A DNA stretch of 64,000 nt. Origin: Sporodiniella umbellata. Lineage: Eukaryota; Mucoromycota; Mucoromycetes; Mucorales; Rhizopodaceae. The notes under the pieces were generated by a model. It made no database searches, was not told the origin of the DNA, and saw nothing but the letters and a program-made list of their open reading frames with translations. The position numbers and the translations under genes were made by a program. Location: positions 1 to 64,000 of the forward strand of contig JAIXMR010000118.1 in the NCBI GenBank assembly GCA_025677835.1. The letters are read 5' to 3'. Positions 11,594 to 25,074 of this stretch are shown here, in pieces (position 1 is the first letter of the stretch; every line of letters begins with the position of its first letter).

Positions 11594-13289
11594 ATGACTC
11601 AAGTCTCGTCATATAGTTTGAAAAGTACTTCTACAGAAACTATAGCTTTCATAAAGTCATCAAAGCGAAGAGAAATTCCTATTGTTAGTACAGCTTTAAA
11701 ACGAATAAAAGTAGGTAAGGTAAAGCCCTTTACGTGTCCAAAAAGAAAAATCTTCAAATACTAAAGCAAGGCTAGAAGAGACTAAGCCTTCATTACAAGA
11801 AACTGTCTGCAGCCGTTGTAAAATCAAAGCCTTATCAAGCCATACTCTACCTCCTATTACCAATATTGATAGCTCCAAACTTTCTTTGGAAATAAGACAG
11901 CAAAGATCTCCTTCACTTAGATGTACAAACGAAATTCCACTTACACTAACACAAGAAGAAGTAAACCAGCCAAGAACAACGAGATCTCAAAGCTGCAAAT
12001 CGACAACGGCTCAGAAAGACACAGTCGAAAACACAACCAAAACATATACACTTCGCCCCTCTCGAGCACGACCACTAAAACCCGACCTGCCCATCAAAAA
12101 AACCTCTAGGACTGAGCACACAGAGGAAAACATTGAGAAGCTAAAAATAAAGCCTGTCAAAGCCGAACTTTTTCGACCAATTCCTTCTGAACGTGCAAAA
12201 AAATTAAGAAAAGATATTATGAGGCTGATGAGTGATCGAGGACAAATCCAATCGAAACATCTGAGCATTGGTACAGAACTTTTGGGTGAAGGGCAGACTA
12301 GCTTGGTTTACAAAGCAATGCATCGAGGTTTAGAGGTGGCTTGCAAAACTAGTCGTCCACAGTGTCTAAAAGAAAGTGAATCCAAGATAAAACGAGAGCT
12401 AAATTTTGCAGCCAAACTGCTGACTTGTCGGTTTGTCAACAAATACGTTGGATCTGTTCACTGTCACCCAAGCGAAGTGATGGCTAAAGATACTCTAAAA
12501 AGATACACCAAGAGCATTGATAAACCGAGAAACACTCTGTTTATTGTTCAGCGATATTACTCCAATGGCGATGGACGAACCTATTTTCAAACCAGAAGTA
12601 ATTTAAGTTTTAGATATCAATACAAGAAAACTAATTGTCTTGCTAATACTTTCTTATAATCTAGAAAAGTCAGTTCACCCATTCGAACTACTAAATGTAG
12701 CTATATGCTTATTCTCTGCCTTGACAGATGCTCACAGTTTGGGAGTAGGTTTTGTTGACTTAAAACTCGAAAATCTTCTGGTAAATGAGAAACCGTATTT
12801 TCTCAAAGAGACATTATATTAAATAGCGAATCTAGATTGACAATACTAGCTCTGCTTATGTTACTGATTTTGAGTAAGGAAGTTCGTGAAAAATGGATTT
12901 CCACTTTTGTATATTAATATGCCTTTATTAGATCCTGTGTTGAGTTTCATGAAAACGAGTATATAAATCTAACAGATGAGGTAAGTTGGACACTGAGTGT
13001 TGCAGCCCCAGAAATGATCAAATCAAGTATGTTCTGCAAACCTTCAGATGTTTTTATGGCTACAGTCATTCTGGCTGAACTTATGGCTGCTACTACCTCA
13101 GATCAAACATTTGAAAAAAAGATTCTACAGAGGCAAGCAAATGGCCTAGTATCCTTTGCAACCAGGCTTATTCCAAAACAATACAAACCGTTTTTTCCAT
13201 TACTGGAAGCTGGATTGGACAATGATCCGTCAGTAAGGCCTACTGCCAAGTCTGCCCTTAATTTTCTATTAAGCATGAAGAGCTGTTAA
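11594..13289 (+). CDS. Atypical protein kinase (DFG replaced by DFE)
   Basis: Exons: 11594-11714, 11767-12597, 12665-12780, 12836-12873, 12932-13289; 487 aa. Residues 1-200 are basic, Ser/Thr-rich and probably disordered. The kinase fold starts near 207: P-loop GEGQTSLVYKA, beta3 lysine in VACK, alphaC glutamate in KIKRELNFAAKL. The catalytic loop reads GFVDLKLENLL, so the HRD histidine and arginine are replaced, but Asp, Lys and Asn remain. The metal-binding loop reads VTDFE across an intron, lacking the DFG glycine. The activation segment ends AAPEM, then SDVFMATVILAELM and DNDPSVRPTA follow, as in subdomains IX-XI. I cannot assign it to a known kinase subfamily. Activity is uncertain: key charged residues are kept but two signature motifs are altered. 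Its stop lies 15 bp from that of convergent YME2. Confidence 0.75.
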
Positions 13290-13304
13290 ATATAAACTTT
13301 ATTT

Positions 13305-16300
13305 CTATTCGCTTTCCAACCAATCTTTTGACACTATTTCTTTTGCAGTCTTAATAGCAGTGTCATGTACTTCAATTGTTTGTTGAAGGGCGCTAAGCTT
13401 GGCTAAAAGGTAACGAATTCGTGTTTCAACCTCACGAGGAGGTCTATTTGGTTGACTAATATTAGATAGCTTCTCTATCGTGTCTTCTAATTTAGCCATA
13501 TTTTCTTCGGCTTGCTTTTTGAGGTACATGTTTGTGTCGATCTCCATAGACGATGCAAACACAGTATCTGACAAAATACGACCAAACACCACGTAGTGTA
13601 TAGGTTTTCCAGGTTTAATAGAGTTAGGACGTCCTATTTGTACCAATCGCTTGTTAGCCGTTATATTTAAAGCCTATACAAGCATACCGTTCTTATGAAC
13701 CACGGTGATCAGCTCAGCCCTTTCCATGGCCTTTATAGGCAAATCGCATCCATTGAATATACTACCCCACTTCAGTTCATCATAGTTGACCTGAAAACAA
13801 AATAAAAGGTCAAAAAGACGATCATCTAATTTTTTTTTGTACACTTGGGCTACTATGTAATAGCTTGAGAATAGTCCAAAATTGGATTGGTGTCCAATCA
13901 AGCTTGTTGTCTTTGGCAGATATATCGCCAAAACCGCATTTGCGAATTTCGGTAAGGTTGCGTGCAACAATGTCTTCGAAAGCAGCTTATATGTATATAT
14001 ATGTCAGTACCATATCTAAAAAAAACTCTAGGGTCCCTACATTCAGCATCCATATTCATTTTCATTTTTTGAATCAACAGCTCAAGCTCTGTAAACCTGC
14101 CTCCTAAAGCAGACACAACTTTGTCTAGGTTAGGATCGTCGATATCCTCGCCTAACTGCTTTTTTACAAAAGCTAAAGATTTTTCTTGGGGTGAGTCTGA
14201 GAGCGCGAGACTAGCAAAAGTCTTTCCTGGGAGAGCTATATTAAAAGAATGATTAGAATATTGTTTTTTGAAAAATAAGAAGCACTTACCTTTGCCTAAG
14301 TATTTCATTACACTAGCATTTGAACTCACAAAAACAACATGTGCAATGTTGTTTTCAATCAAAAGAGCAGCCCATTCTGACAGCTCGTCCCACAAAAACG
14401 CGTTCTTGACTGTTTCACGGCACATAAAATTATCGATGACGACCACTGGAATACTCTTTTGGTCCAAAATCTTGCCTTCATTTTCATCTTTTTGTAATGT
14501 TATTGCCTTCTGGGCTTTTTCAGATATTAATTTCTTGGTTTTCTCTATCCACTCTTCGTTCCTACTACCCTGTTCAGTCTGGCTTATAGGGTTTACCATA
14601 TCACGCAAAGCAAGAGCAACAGATTCCAGAACATCTTTAATTTGGGAGCTCGGTGTAGTAGAAAAACCTGCCTTTTGTCCAGTAGTGGCCATAATCATTG
14701 TGTCTATAAACCCATTCATAGAGGCTATCCAAGTAAATAGCGGAAAGTAGCCGACTTCTTTAGCCAGATTCTTTGTTATTTCTGATTGATTTCTAGCATT
14801 TGCTATCTTTCCACAGTCAATATAAATCTTGTATCTAACAGTGCTGATCAATCGAACCTATAATTTTATGCTTTAACTTCTGTTCTCCTGCCTTACCTTT
14901 TGTCTTCTATAGCTGTTTTGACAAGGGCAGATTTACCACTTCCTTTATGCCCAGTAATTAAGATAAATGTTTCTAATGATTATAAAAATAGTGAGATTAA
15001 TTCAGATAGAACATCCCCTTACCAGGAGTTTCAGTAAGCCAAGAGCCTAGTCTTTCTGTCTGTTCAAAGTCACTTGCCCAAGCCGACTCTTCAGTGTGTC
15101 GACGTCTCTTGGAGCTTATCAGACGATCCCAAGTTTCTTTACGTAACCAGCGATAGATAGCGTATTCGTCTGGATTGAAGCGATGTGTGACTTTAGATGT
15201 GATGAAGAAAGCGCGTATAGGGTCAAAGACAGCATAGGTGACACCTGCAAACATAGCTGCAGCTATAGGAATTGTGATACGCGGATGGCTCATCAACCAT
15301 TCTTTAAATACGTTGGTTCGCTTAGAATAGGAGCGAAGATGTTATAAGTTTTCAGTTTTTTTTTTTTTTTTTTTTTTTTTTCAAAAAAAAAAGGAGCAAG
15401 CAAACTCTGGGCTTACCATTTGTCTCTCATACAAAACATTCAAACGCGTACCATCAACAGTATAACCGTGTAAACAATTACGGGCACTGGTAGCTGACCT
15501 TATGCGCTTGAATTGAACAATTGCGTATCGAGAAGGATCTTTACCAACGTTTGGATTAGGATGCAGAGATATATCAAATATTTTGCCATACGGCCTTAAT
15601 TGTTCATACAGTCTTTCAATATGGACAGGATCTCCCTGAAACTCAATGCGTAAACGTTGTGTTGGATATCTTGCTAAAAGGTCTTCTAAAAAAGGCTGCC
15701 CTTTTACTAAAAACGTTCGGAGTTGCTGAAAGTTGAAAGGGGCAACAAGACTGGATTTTTGAATGTACCCTTGTATACGATCAACAAGTTCTTTCGCTAC
15801 TACCGCCTTTGTCTCTTCGGTGCTTGAGTACGAAAATTTTACAATAGCACCACCATCTTTTGTTCTATAAAGTAGTCAGAAAGACTTTGTTTGCTTCAGC
15901 CACCTTATCAATTGTCTTTTCTTACCGAGCTAAGATATCTTTTACCTCAAAGTGATGAGGCAGATCTTTTGATGGAATGGCCTGCTTCACCCTGGCTTTT
16001 AGAAAAGCTTCAGAGTTTCTAAATACAAGCTGCCTTATATCCCAAGAGCTCATCTTTAGTGGAAATACATTGTCCAAATACAACTGCCCAATGTGCTCTG
16101 TAGTACTGAGTCTAGGAGCTATATTCTTTATTTCAAAGTAAAACTAATGAGGATTTTTGAAATGAGATCAAGACATACATTAAGAGCATTTGGTTTTTCA
16201 TTCAAACGCAAAGTAGTATTATGGAACGTTCGAAGTCCACATGCTCTTTTTACAGCTTTATTGACATCTGCTATTTTGACAGCAGCATTGGAACGCCCAA

Positions 16301-16399
16301 TCCCTATTGAACAGCATCCAAAAAAATTGAGAATTACTGTTTCTGCAAGTAAGGCCCTGCCTTTCTCTTTTTACGTTTTAATGCAACTGAAGCAAGCAT
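13305..16399 (-). CDS. YME2: Yme2/RNA12, mitochondrial inner-membrane nucleoid protein
   Basis: Yme2 is an inner-membrane protein affecting mtDNA nucleoid structure and escape. Exons (minus order): 16375-16399, 16179-16303, 15926-16125, 15417-15864, 15023-15320, 14897-14972, 14290-14843, 14041-14235, 13843-13985, 13688-13790, 13305-13633; 831 aa, close to yeast Yme2 (850). The N-terminus is Arg/Ala-rich with CGLRTFHNTTL, a plausible presequence cleavage region. LYLDNVFPLKMSSWDIR is a family signature. An RRM lies at ~190-265 (RLRIEFQGDP, YAIVQFKRI). One membrane segment follows (ITIPIAAAMFAGVTYAVF). The C-terminal P-loop ATPase-like domain has Walker A GHKGSGKS and Walker B-like VVVIDNF, and ends in KPGKPIHYVVF and a coiled coil. 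The 13634-13687 intron removes an in-frame TAG and has a CTAAC branch site. The second intron (16126-16178) has an alternative acceptor giving a 35-bp intron. Confidence 0.93.
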
Positions 16400-17127
16400 T
16401 GCTGTAAGAGAGCGAGGAAGCTGTAATTTTTTTAGAGCAACAATGGTTTTATTCCTGATACCGCTAATATAGCGGACATCTTTTCAAGTTAAATCCCAAT
16501 AGTAACAAAAAGAGTTTTGCTAGCGCTCTGCCTTTCTCAATTGTGACCCCAGTCTGAGTATGGCTTTATACATTGAAACAAGAAAAATCTGATTTTTGTT
16601 TAATTTCGTTATAAAACGATATTTATTTGGATCACAAACCTTACTGCTCGAATACACAAGTTGTTGGTTTCGGAGACCGCATTAGTCGCCGTTGTTAAAT
16701 AAACTGGATATATTTTTTTTGGTAAATGAATTGAAAAGTTTGCTAGCTCGTATACTCAAGGGTAAAATAAATCAAGAGCTTAAAAGTCCTTTCAATTGGG
16801 AAACGAAAAAAAACAAATAGGTTCTAAATCATTTTTTATATCACTTTTTAGTGCTGCTTTGTTGCATGTAGCTCCCATTGTGGCTACACCTTTTATGGTT
16901 TGTTCTATGTTTTTTTTTGTACAAGACACCATCTCGAACAAATAAGACCTATAATCTAAGGGAAAGTCATATATACATTTACATGATCAAGAATCATATA
17001 TCTTTTAAAAAATATGCACTCATGATGGCTTTTACAATGTTTAATCAGTAAATAGAGACCACTCTTTATACATCTCGTATTTGATGAAGACTCACTAGAA
17101 GCCTTATTTTAACAGAGAATGTAATTT
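16400..17127. other. Intergenic region, nothing recognised
   Basis: 728 bp of AT-rich DNA between YME2 and the next minus-strand gene, containing the YME2 promoter. No open frame of note and no recognisable RNA gene. Confidence 0.5.
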
Positions 17128-18871
17128 TCAAAGACATCGCTTAATTCCAGTTTTCCAAAACCCTTCAAGCTGTTCTGTTGGATCGCTTGGATCTGGTAGG
17201 TACCACTTCTTGCTACTGTTTTGAGAGATGGTACTGACACTACTTTGTGAAGAATATGGACTAGAGTGCCTAACATTGACTATTGTAGGACTTTGGAATT
17301 GAGGTGCCCTTCTACATTCTGTCAGTATACTTTCTATACTCTCAAAAGTGCTCGCATCATCACACTCTTTCCTATAGGATTGGTAAAGGCCTTTTTGTAT
17401 CTGTTCGTTTTTTTTCTTCTCTTTTTTGTTTTTTTTTGAAGATTTATGGCACCTTCCTTCATGTGAAGTTTTCTTTTTTTTTACGTAGTCCCTTTTTAAA
17501 AACTTCTGCTCAGAAAATACAATATCGGAGACTACTCGATAAACTAAATAAAGCTTTAACCAAGTAAGAGATATTTTACCTGATGCATGCTTTTTGCTTT
17601 GTGAAGATGACTTTCCTTTGTTAAATAGCCCCAAAGAGGATTGTTTGTGTGAGCTAGTCTGGATTTTGGTGTTAAACTGCGTATTTGATCGTTCATATAG
17701 GCTTTAATAGCCTACCTTTTTACATGAACATACCGTAATACGACTTTTTTTCAAATTAGGAGAAGAAAAGTTCTTTACACTGGATTAACATACGACAAAA
17801 AAAAAAAAATTAAAAAAACAAAGAACCTCTATTAAACGAAGGCCATTTGCGCTAGTGATAGGCAACGGACAGAGCGATATTTCTTTGGCCTTTTGTGCAT
17901 CGTCATTGAAGGCTGTTTTAAGAGTGCTTCTTTCATCTGTTGACTCATCATCATAGCTAGAAGTAACAGAAAGAGGCATTTCATCAGGCGGCAAATAGTG
18001 GGGAGCATAGTTTTTTTGCTCCTCAACAAAGGAATGAATGCGGGACAGTTGGTCGCTGCTTTTTGGCATTTATATTTTATTTTTTTTTTTGATTTTGAAA
18101 GAAAAGCGATTTTCTTTTCAAACTTCTATGCTCCATACTTTTCAACAAAGCCTAACTTACAACCAATTTCTGCAAAGAAGTGCCAGGCTAATATCTTTTT
18201 GTTGCCACCCTTCTGTACAACATCCAAGCCAAACCGCTCAGTTGAGTCTTGTCTTGTTGAGCCAGAGTGAAAGTAAGAATATATAAGAGAATAGCCGCTC
18301 TTAACTCCCTTTACCCTCTTCCCATTCTTCATGAAATAACTTTGTTGTGGTAGGAATCCTGTAGTAAACGTATCGGCTTTTATTTCAGAGACAACACATA
18401 TAAGAGTGTTTGGCTGACTCAAAGAACACGCTGAATCAATCTCTTCCCAGGCGTTCTTTATGTTTGTAAAATCAACCACCTTTATGCCGGATATAATAGG
18501 TGAAAGATCGCTACTGCTAGACACCAAGTCAATCGGCATGCCATTAAACCTGAATTTTGTTAGAAAAAAAGAGACAGCTTCAATCACTACCTTTCGTTTC
18601 TGACTTGTTGGAGTGACGATCCCTTTTATTAAAAAATACAACAAAGTTAACCATTTGCAAGTAATCATCATTTCTGTAATGCGCTTCAGTATACCTCGTC
18701 AGAACACATACCGAGCAATTGCTGTAGATCCGAGAACTCAGTACCTTCTTCGAGCATTAGTTGTCCTGAGCAACCATTTTTAGCAATGTGATCAACATGA
18801 GGTACAGGCCGATCTGGCAAATAAGGACAATAAAACACCAGAGCGCTAGTTGGGTTTACTTTTATATTCAT
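17128..18871 (-). CDS. Unrecognised protein, basic Ser-rich C-terminus
   Basis: Exons (minus order): 18712-18871, 18139-18622, 17827-18058, 17734-17772, 17580-17676, 17128-17456; 446 aa, phases close. I do not recognise the family. The N-terminal half looks globular (VFYCPYLPDRPVPHVDHIAK; later AWHFFAEIGCKLGFVEKY) with alternating hydrophobic strands. After ~residue 215 it becomes acidic/Ser-rich, then strongly basic (KSSKKNKKEKKK) and Ser-rich, ending WYLPDPSDPTEQLEGFW. No signal peptide or membrane segment is evident. The first ATG (18871) was chosen. The 18623-18711 intron could instead be 38 bp, keeping 17 extra in-frame residues. The 17773-17826 intron uses an unusual GTTCTT donor. The gene is thus real but its exact product is provisional. 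Confidence 0.6.
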
Positions 18872-19162
18872 CACGCTCAAAAAAAGAAAAAAATTGACAA
18901 TTGAACCACTTTAAAGTGTATAAAAAGGCTTATTTTTATTTTTATTTTTAGAGAGAATCAGTTCAAGAACAGATGAACTTACTGTTAATTAACAGCTATC
19001 GAAAAGAAAAAGTACATATTATGCTATTTTGAAAAATAAACTGCAAAAACAGCATGTCCGATATCCGCTGCTTCCTTTTATTTTTGTTTTAATAAGACTT
19101 TTCTTTTATTACACTTTATACACCAAGTATGGTTATGGATATTACATGTCTGCTTTTTGTTT

Positions 19163-21126
<1,964 letters not shown>

Positions 21127-21899
21127 TTTTTATATATTGAAAAAAAAAAAAAAAAAAAAGTGGTATTTTCAACAAAGGAAAAGAAAAAAAGGGGGTGAGA
21201 GGCGTTTACTGAAAGTTTCAAGTATTGTCGGCAGCCGAATCCAAAGATGTCATCACCGCAAAAGCTCATCACTTTTTGGGTTCAGCCTTAGATAACGTTT
21301 TCAGATTGACTTGCTTTATCACATACTCTATGCCAAACAGCTTTTTTCTTTCAGGTTTCGATTGTAAAATAAGAGAAATATTAAAAAATAGGCTGTTGTC
21401 GATCGTTTCGATTTTGGGTCAGATCATGTTTTGTCTCATTGCCTACGTTCTTAATTTTCTCCAGTTGTTAGTGCACTCTACATTACACAAAACTGTTTTC
21501 AAGTGCCACAACCTTCGTTTCTGTTTTTGCAAGTGCATAAATCGAACAAAAAGCCTTTTCATGACAACCTGTCTATACTTTATATCTGCCAATATACTGA
21601 TCACAGCCAAATATATAAATTATCTACAAAAAGGGGAACCAGCCATAAAAAGGAACATCTATGTACCAGATGTGCTGCCCTTCGATTCCACCCTATGTCG
21701 TATACAGCAAATGTTTAGACTGCAAGCTGCCTTCTTTTTAAAAAAAGATAAGAAAGAGAGTATGCTATATGGCATCGTCTCCATGCTTTGTTTTTATCAT
21801 TAGGTTTCTAACTTTTTGAAAGAATATTTGAGTTTTGGTGCCACTCGAGCTACATTTCTTTTTCTGATATATATTTTTAAAACAAAAGAGATTGCTAGT
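21127..21899 (+). other. Divergent promoter region containing a 193-codon open frame without an initial ATG
   Basis: The segment separates VMA2 (-) and the BORCS8-like gene (+). A plus-strand frame stays open from 21225 to 21803. Its first ATG is at 21330, and the predicted peptide has two hydrophobic segments (around LLSIVSILGQIMFCLIAYV and LFMTTCLYFISANILIT). No family is recognised. A ttttctttcag acceptor-like site precedes 21356. It could be an unannotated small membrane-protein gene with an upstream exon, or chance. Confidence 0.3.
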
Positions 21900-22533
21900 A
21901 TGAGCGAACATAATTCAGCAAAGGACCTGGGAAAAAACAAACTGACACTCTCTTCAGTGCGCCCTCTTTCTATTCTAATACCCCCATCGTGGTCTGCCTC
22001 AAGTTTACTTCCATCATCTCAGCATTCAACTCAATTGTCTGCTTTATCACTAGATCAGTTGTCATCATACGCTAAAAAAATATCGAATGTAACACTAAAT
22101 CCTTTTGGTCTCTCTTCTTCTTCTTCCTCGTCGTCTAATTCCCTTACAAAACAAACTAATGCTGAACAAAAAAAGAGTGCATTTAAGGCGAAAACGAATC
22201 AAGGTAGACAGTTTGTCTCTCTAGTTTTTTTTTTTTTTCTTTTTTAAACACCTTATAGCAATCAATGGATTTTTGCGAGTATTTCTATTATCATTAAATG
22301 ACACATCGCTTAAGCTCTACACAGTATCAGAACACATTCAGCGTAAAGTGACACGGCAAATAGAGCTGAAAAAGAAAATACGTCAGTTGTCTGAGAAAGT
22401 AGAGATAGCTAATTTGGACATTGAGGATGCACAAAGAAGTGTACGCCAAATAGAGAATATTGAGTCGTTTATAAACATTTCAAATATGATTAAGAGCTCT
22501 TTGGATATTATCAAACTAATAAAATCGTCTTGA
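21900..22533 (+). CDS. BORCS8: BORCS8 (MEF2BNB)-like subunit of the lysosome-positioning BORC complex
   Basis: Exons 21900-22203 and 22259-22533; 192 aa. The first ~100 residues are Ser/Thr-rich and low complexity (a run of eight Ser at ~residue 80). The second exon encodes the conserved part: FLLSLNDTSLKLYTVSEHIQRKV corresponds in order to the human BORCS8 segment containing 'ANEPSVALYRLQEHVRRSL', followed by a long helix (KKIRQLSEKVEIANLDIEDA) and a final helix ending at the stop. BORC links lysosomes or vacuoles to Arl8 and kinesin in animals; the role in fungi is inferred. Assignment rests on pattern recognition of a short helical family, so it is moderate. Confidence 0.6.
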
Positions 22534-22591
22534 AACTGTCTATATAGATTTTGAGAAAGACAACGTATGCCTTTTATTTTATTTTTGAAAC

Positions 22592-24821
22592 TCAAGCTTT
22601 GAAAGTCTTGGAAACGGTGGCCCATTGAAATATCAATACATCAAATAGTTCAATGATTCCCACAATCAATATGATAGGAGAATAGACAATATACCAAGCT
22701 ACCTGGTGCATTTTTTCGTTCCATGGGGTGCGTTCACGTCTGAAAACGACACGGCTTACCCATTTGAACATGTTGAACAAAACATCAACTAGAATACCAG
22801 GAATGCATTGTTTCAGTTCTGGTCTTTTCCCTAAACAACGTTGAATAGTCCATTCGTTTTGGATTGTTTGTATACGGGCATTGATGTCAATGAAGGTAGC
22901 CAAGAAAGAAGCTGTCAAGAGAGCGCTTACAAAGACAAACATACCCAACAAATAAAATATCAAGAGAATGCTTCCCACTGTAGGTTGATAATAGAGGGTA
23001 CCACCTATTTCTGGGGTGCTTTTTTATAAACGTGTAAACTTTAGTTTTTTTTAACATCAAGCTTATAATCTGACTTACTGAAGAGCGCCGAGAATCAAAA
23101 GTCGTAGCATAGAAAAAGGGCTCATATCTTCATATTGTAATGCTCCAAGAGCCACCCAGAAACCCAGCAAAACTACTGAGGCCAAACCAAAAACCCAAAG
23201 ACTGTTCAAAATACACTGTGTGACAATGTAGTTGGCTTTTGCTACTGTCCAAGATAGATTGCTGGCAGACCAAGTAGTAAAAAGTCGGAAGATCATCAAG
23301 GGCGTCGACAAAATCAGCAACATAAAAGACAGGGACAGCATGGCAGATTCCTCAGGTATGTTATCAGTGATTACCAAGAGCGCAAAAAATCGAATAATGG
23401 CAGAGCAAGCCAAGAGACCGGCAGTAGTGAAAGATAGCCAGGAAGATGGGGTTTTTAAATAAACAATTGGATGAGGCAAAAATCGAGTCAGTTCTAAAAG
23501 CAGATCCGAAGCAACAAATGCGTAGTAGATGTACTCTACGGCAAAAGGTGTATCAGAAGTGTAATCTAGGTTTGAAACAGTGGCTAGATGCAGTCCTAGA
23601 TAAACCAATCCAGAGGCAAAAGCAACCAAAGCTTGATAGCGTGGACTTGCCCAACGAGCAAAAAAGTTACTCAATACACGCTTGATAACTCTTGATGCAG
23701 TACTTTCGGATGATTGATGTGATTGATTTGTGTTTGACCAGACGTTTGAAGGGTGATTTGGGTCCTCACGCCACTCGGGGCCTTCTCTCCAAAGATCCTA
23801 TTCCTAGTGTTGGTAAAAACTTGTTTTAAATAATAAAGAAATACCTCAATCACGGCTTGAACCCTCTTATCGTTCAACACCATTTGACTGTTATTTTCAA
23901 CAGCCCATTCCAAAGCTATAGACACACTTTAGTTGTAAAAAGGAGAGGCTCTATAATTTTTTTTTTTTTTTCGCTACCTGAACGACCATGCAACCATTTG
24001 GTAACTAGCATTTCTTTTAGTACAACATGTTGAACCGAGGTGTTCTTTGCTTTGAGACCGATGCTCAATGTAGATAACGCCAGTGTTTGCAAGAACACGT
24101 CTGTTTCAGTTGAATGGCCGCCTGACTGACGTCGTTCGTGTAACAGCGCCAAAACGGCACATACGGAAGCGTTTTTGGCGACACCAAAAATATTTTCTGC
24201 AGAGGAGGGAAGAGGCTGAAAAGTCTGTATTTTTCTGTTTTCAACCACGACCGATGGATCTGAGCTTGTCTCAGTTGTAGCGACAGATATCTTTGTATCG
24301 TGCTGAGCCAAGTCCTGATGGTCAGGATGCCAGCCATGCATCTCCTTCCATTTGTCTGTAGCCAACTTGAAAGCATCGATGGCAAAGTCTCTTTTTCTCA
24401 AGGGCTTTGACTTTTCAGGGCTATGATCGATAGACCACTCGCTCAGCTTCTTCTTGAGTAAATGGTGCGATTCATCAGCTCCGTCTTCAGTATCACTACT
24501 GCCGCTACTGCTACTGCTCGAGGGCCCCTTGCCCTTTCTTTTTTTGATAGCACGCTTATTGGTTTGGTTCTTTTTGATTTCGCTAAACACCAAGATATCT
24601 TGAATCTTTTCTGTTAATTGGTTTACAGGAAGAAGAGGTTGGCCAGCCTGGATACTCTCATGAGCCAAAGTCTGTTCGTTGGACTGTGCGTCGGTAATAG
24701 TAATAACCGTTTGGTTATTTTGAGAGTTGTAGTTCTTGGTAGAGGTGTCCAAAAGACGCGATTCTTCTGTTGTAGCCCTTGTAGGTATAGGAGAGCCTGG
24801 CAACGCTTCACTATCAGACAT
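22592..24821 (-). CDS. YVC1: Yvc1/TRPY-type vacuolar calcium-permeable channel
   Basis: Exons (minus order): 23978-24821, 23845-23915, 23079-23797, 22592-23018; 686 aa against 675 in yeast Yvc1. Residues 1-220 are polar and Ser-rich with a basic patch (KKRKGKG) and acidic stretch. A helical linker region follows (LNDKRVQAVIE, then DLWREGPEWREDPNHP). The membrane domain starts at SPRYQALVAFASGLVYLGLH and continues with FAVEYIYYAFVASDLLLEL, SWLSFTTAGLLACSAIIRFF, SLSFMLLILSTPLMIFRLF, SLWVFGLASVVLLGFWVALG and a last helix SILLIFYLLGMFVFVSALL, six in all, matching the order in the fungal TRPY domain. Family members release vacuolar Ca2+ on osmotic or mechanical stimulation. Sequence similarity to Yvc1 is recalled by layout rather than aligned, so other polytopic channels are not excluded. 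Confidence 0.65.
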
Positions 24822-24920
24822 TTTTTTTTTAAAAAAAAAAAAAAAAATTTTTTTAAAGGAAAATGGAAAAAAAAGAAAGTGTAGAAAGAAAAACCTGAGA
24901 CGGCCCCTTCTCTCCTTTTT

Positions 24921-24952
<32 letters not shown>
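24921..24952. repeat. (GT)n microsatellite in the YVC1 5' flank
   Basis: About 15 GT dinucleotides (one GC interruption), 100 bp upstream of the YVC1 ATG on the plus strand reading; probably in the 5' UTR or promoter. Confidence 0.9.
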
Positions 24953-24956
<4 letters not shown>

Positions 24957-25074
24957 GGTGGGTGCCAAATAAACTTGAAAAAAGTTTACTTCTCCCCGAA
25001 ACATCCCCTTTTAAGGTTTTGCATTAAAGGCGTACAGACAACGGCATTTGTATAGAATAAACGTAAACTTCTGT

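Noticed and set aside
13670..13690. In-frame TAG interrupting YME2.
   Set aside because: It lies in a 54-bp intron (13634-13687) with GTATGC donor and CTAAC branch site; phases match on both sides.
24821..25004. Upstream extension of the YVC1 reading frame through the (GT)n repeat.
   Set aside because: The extra residues are His/Thr and Phe/Lys runs from microsatellite and homopolymers; the ATG at 24821 opens a normal MSDSEALPG start.
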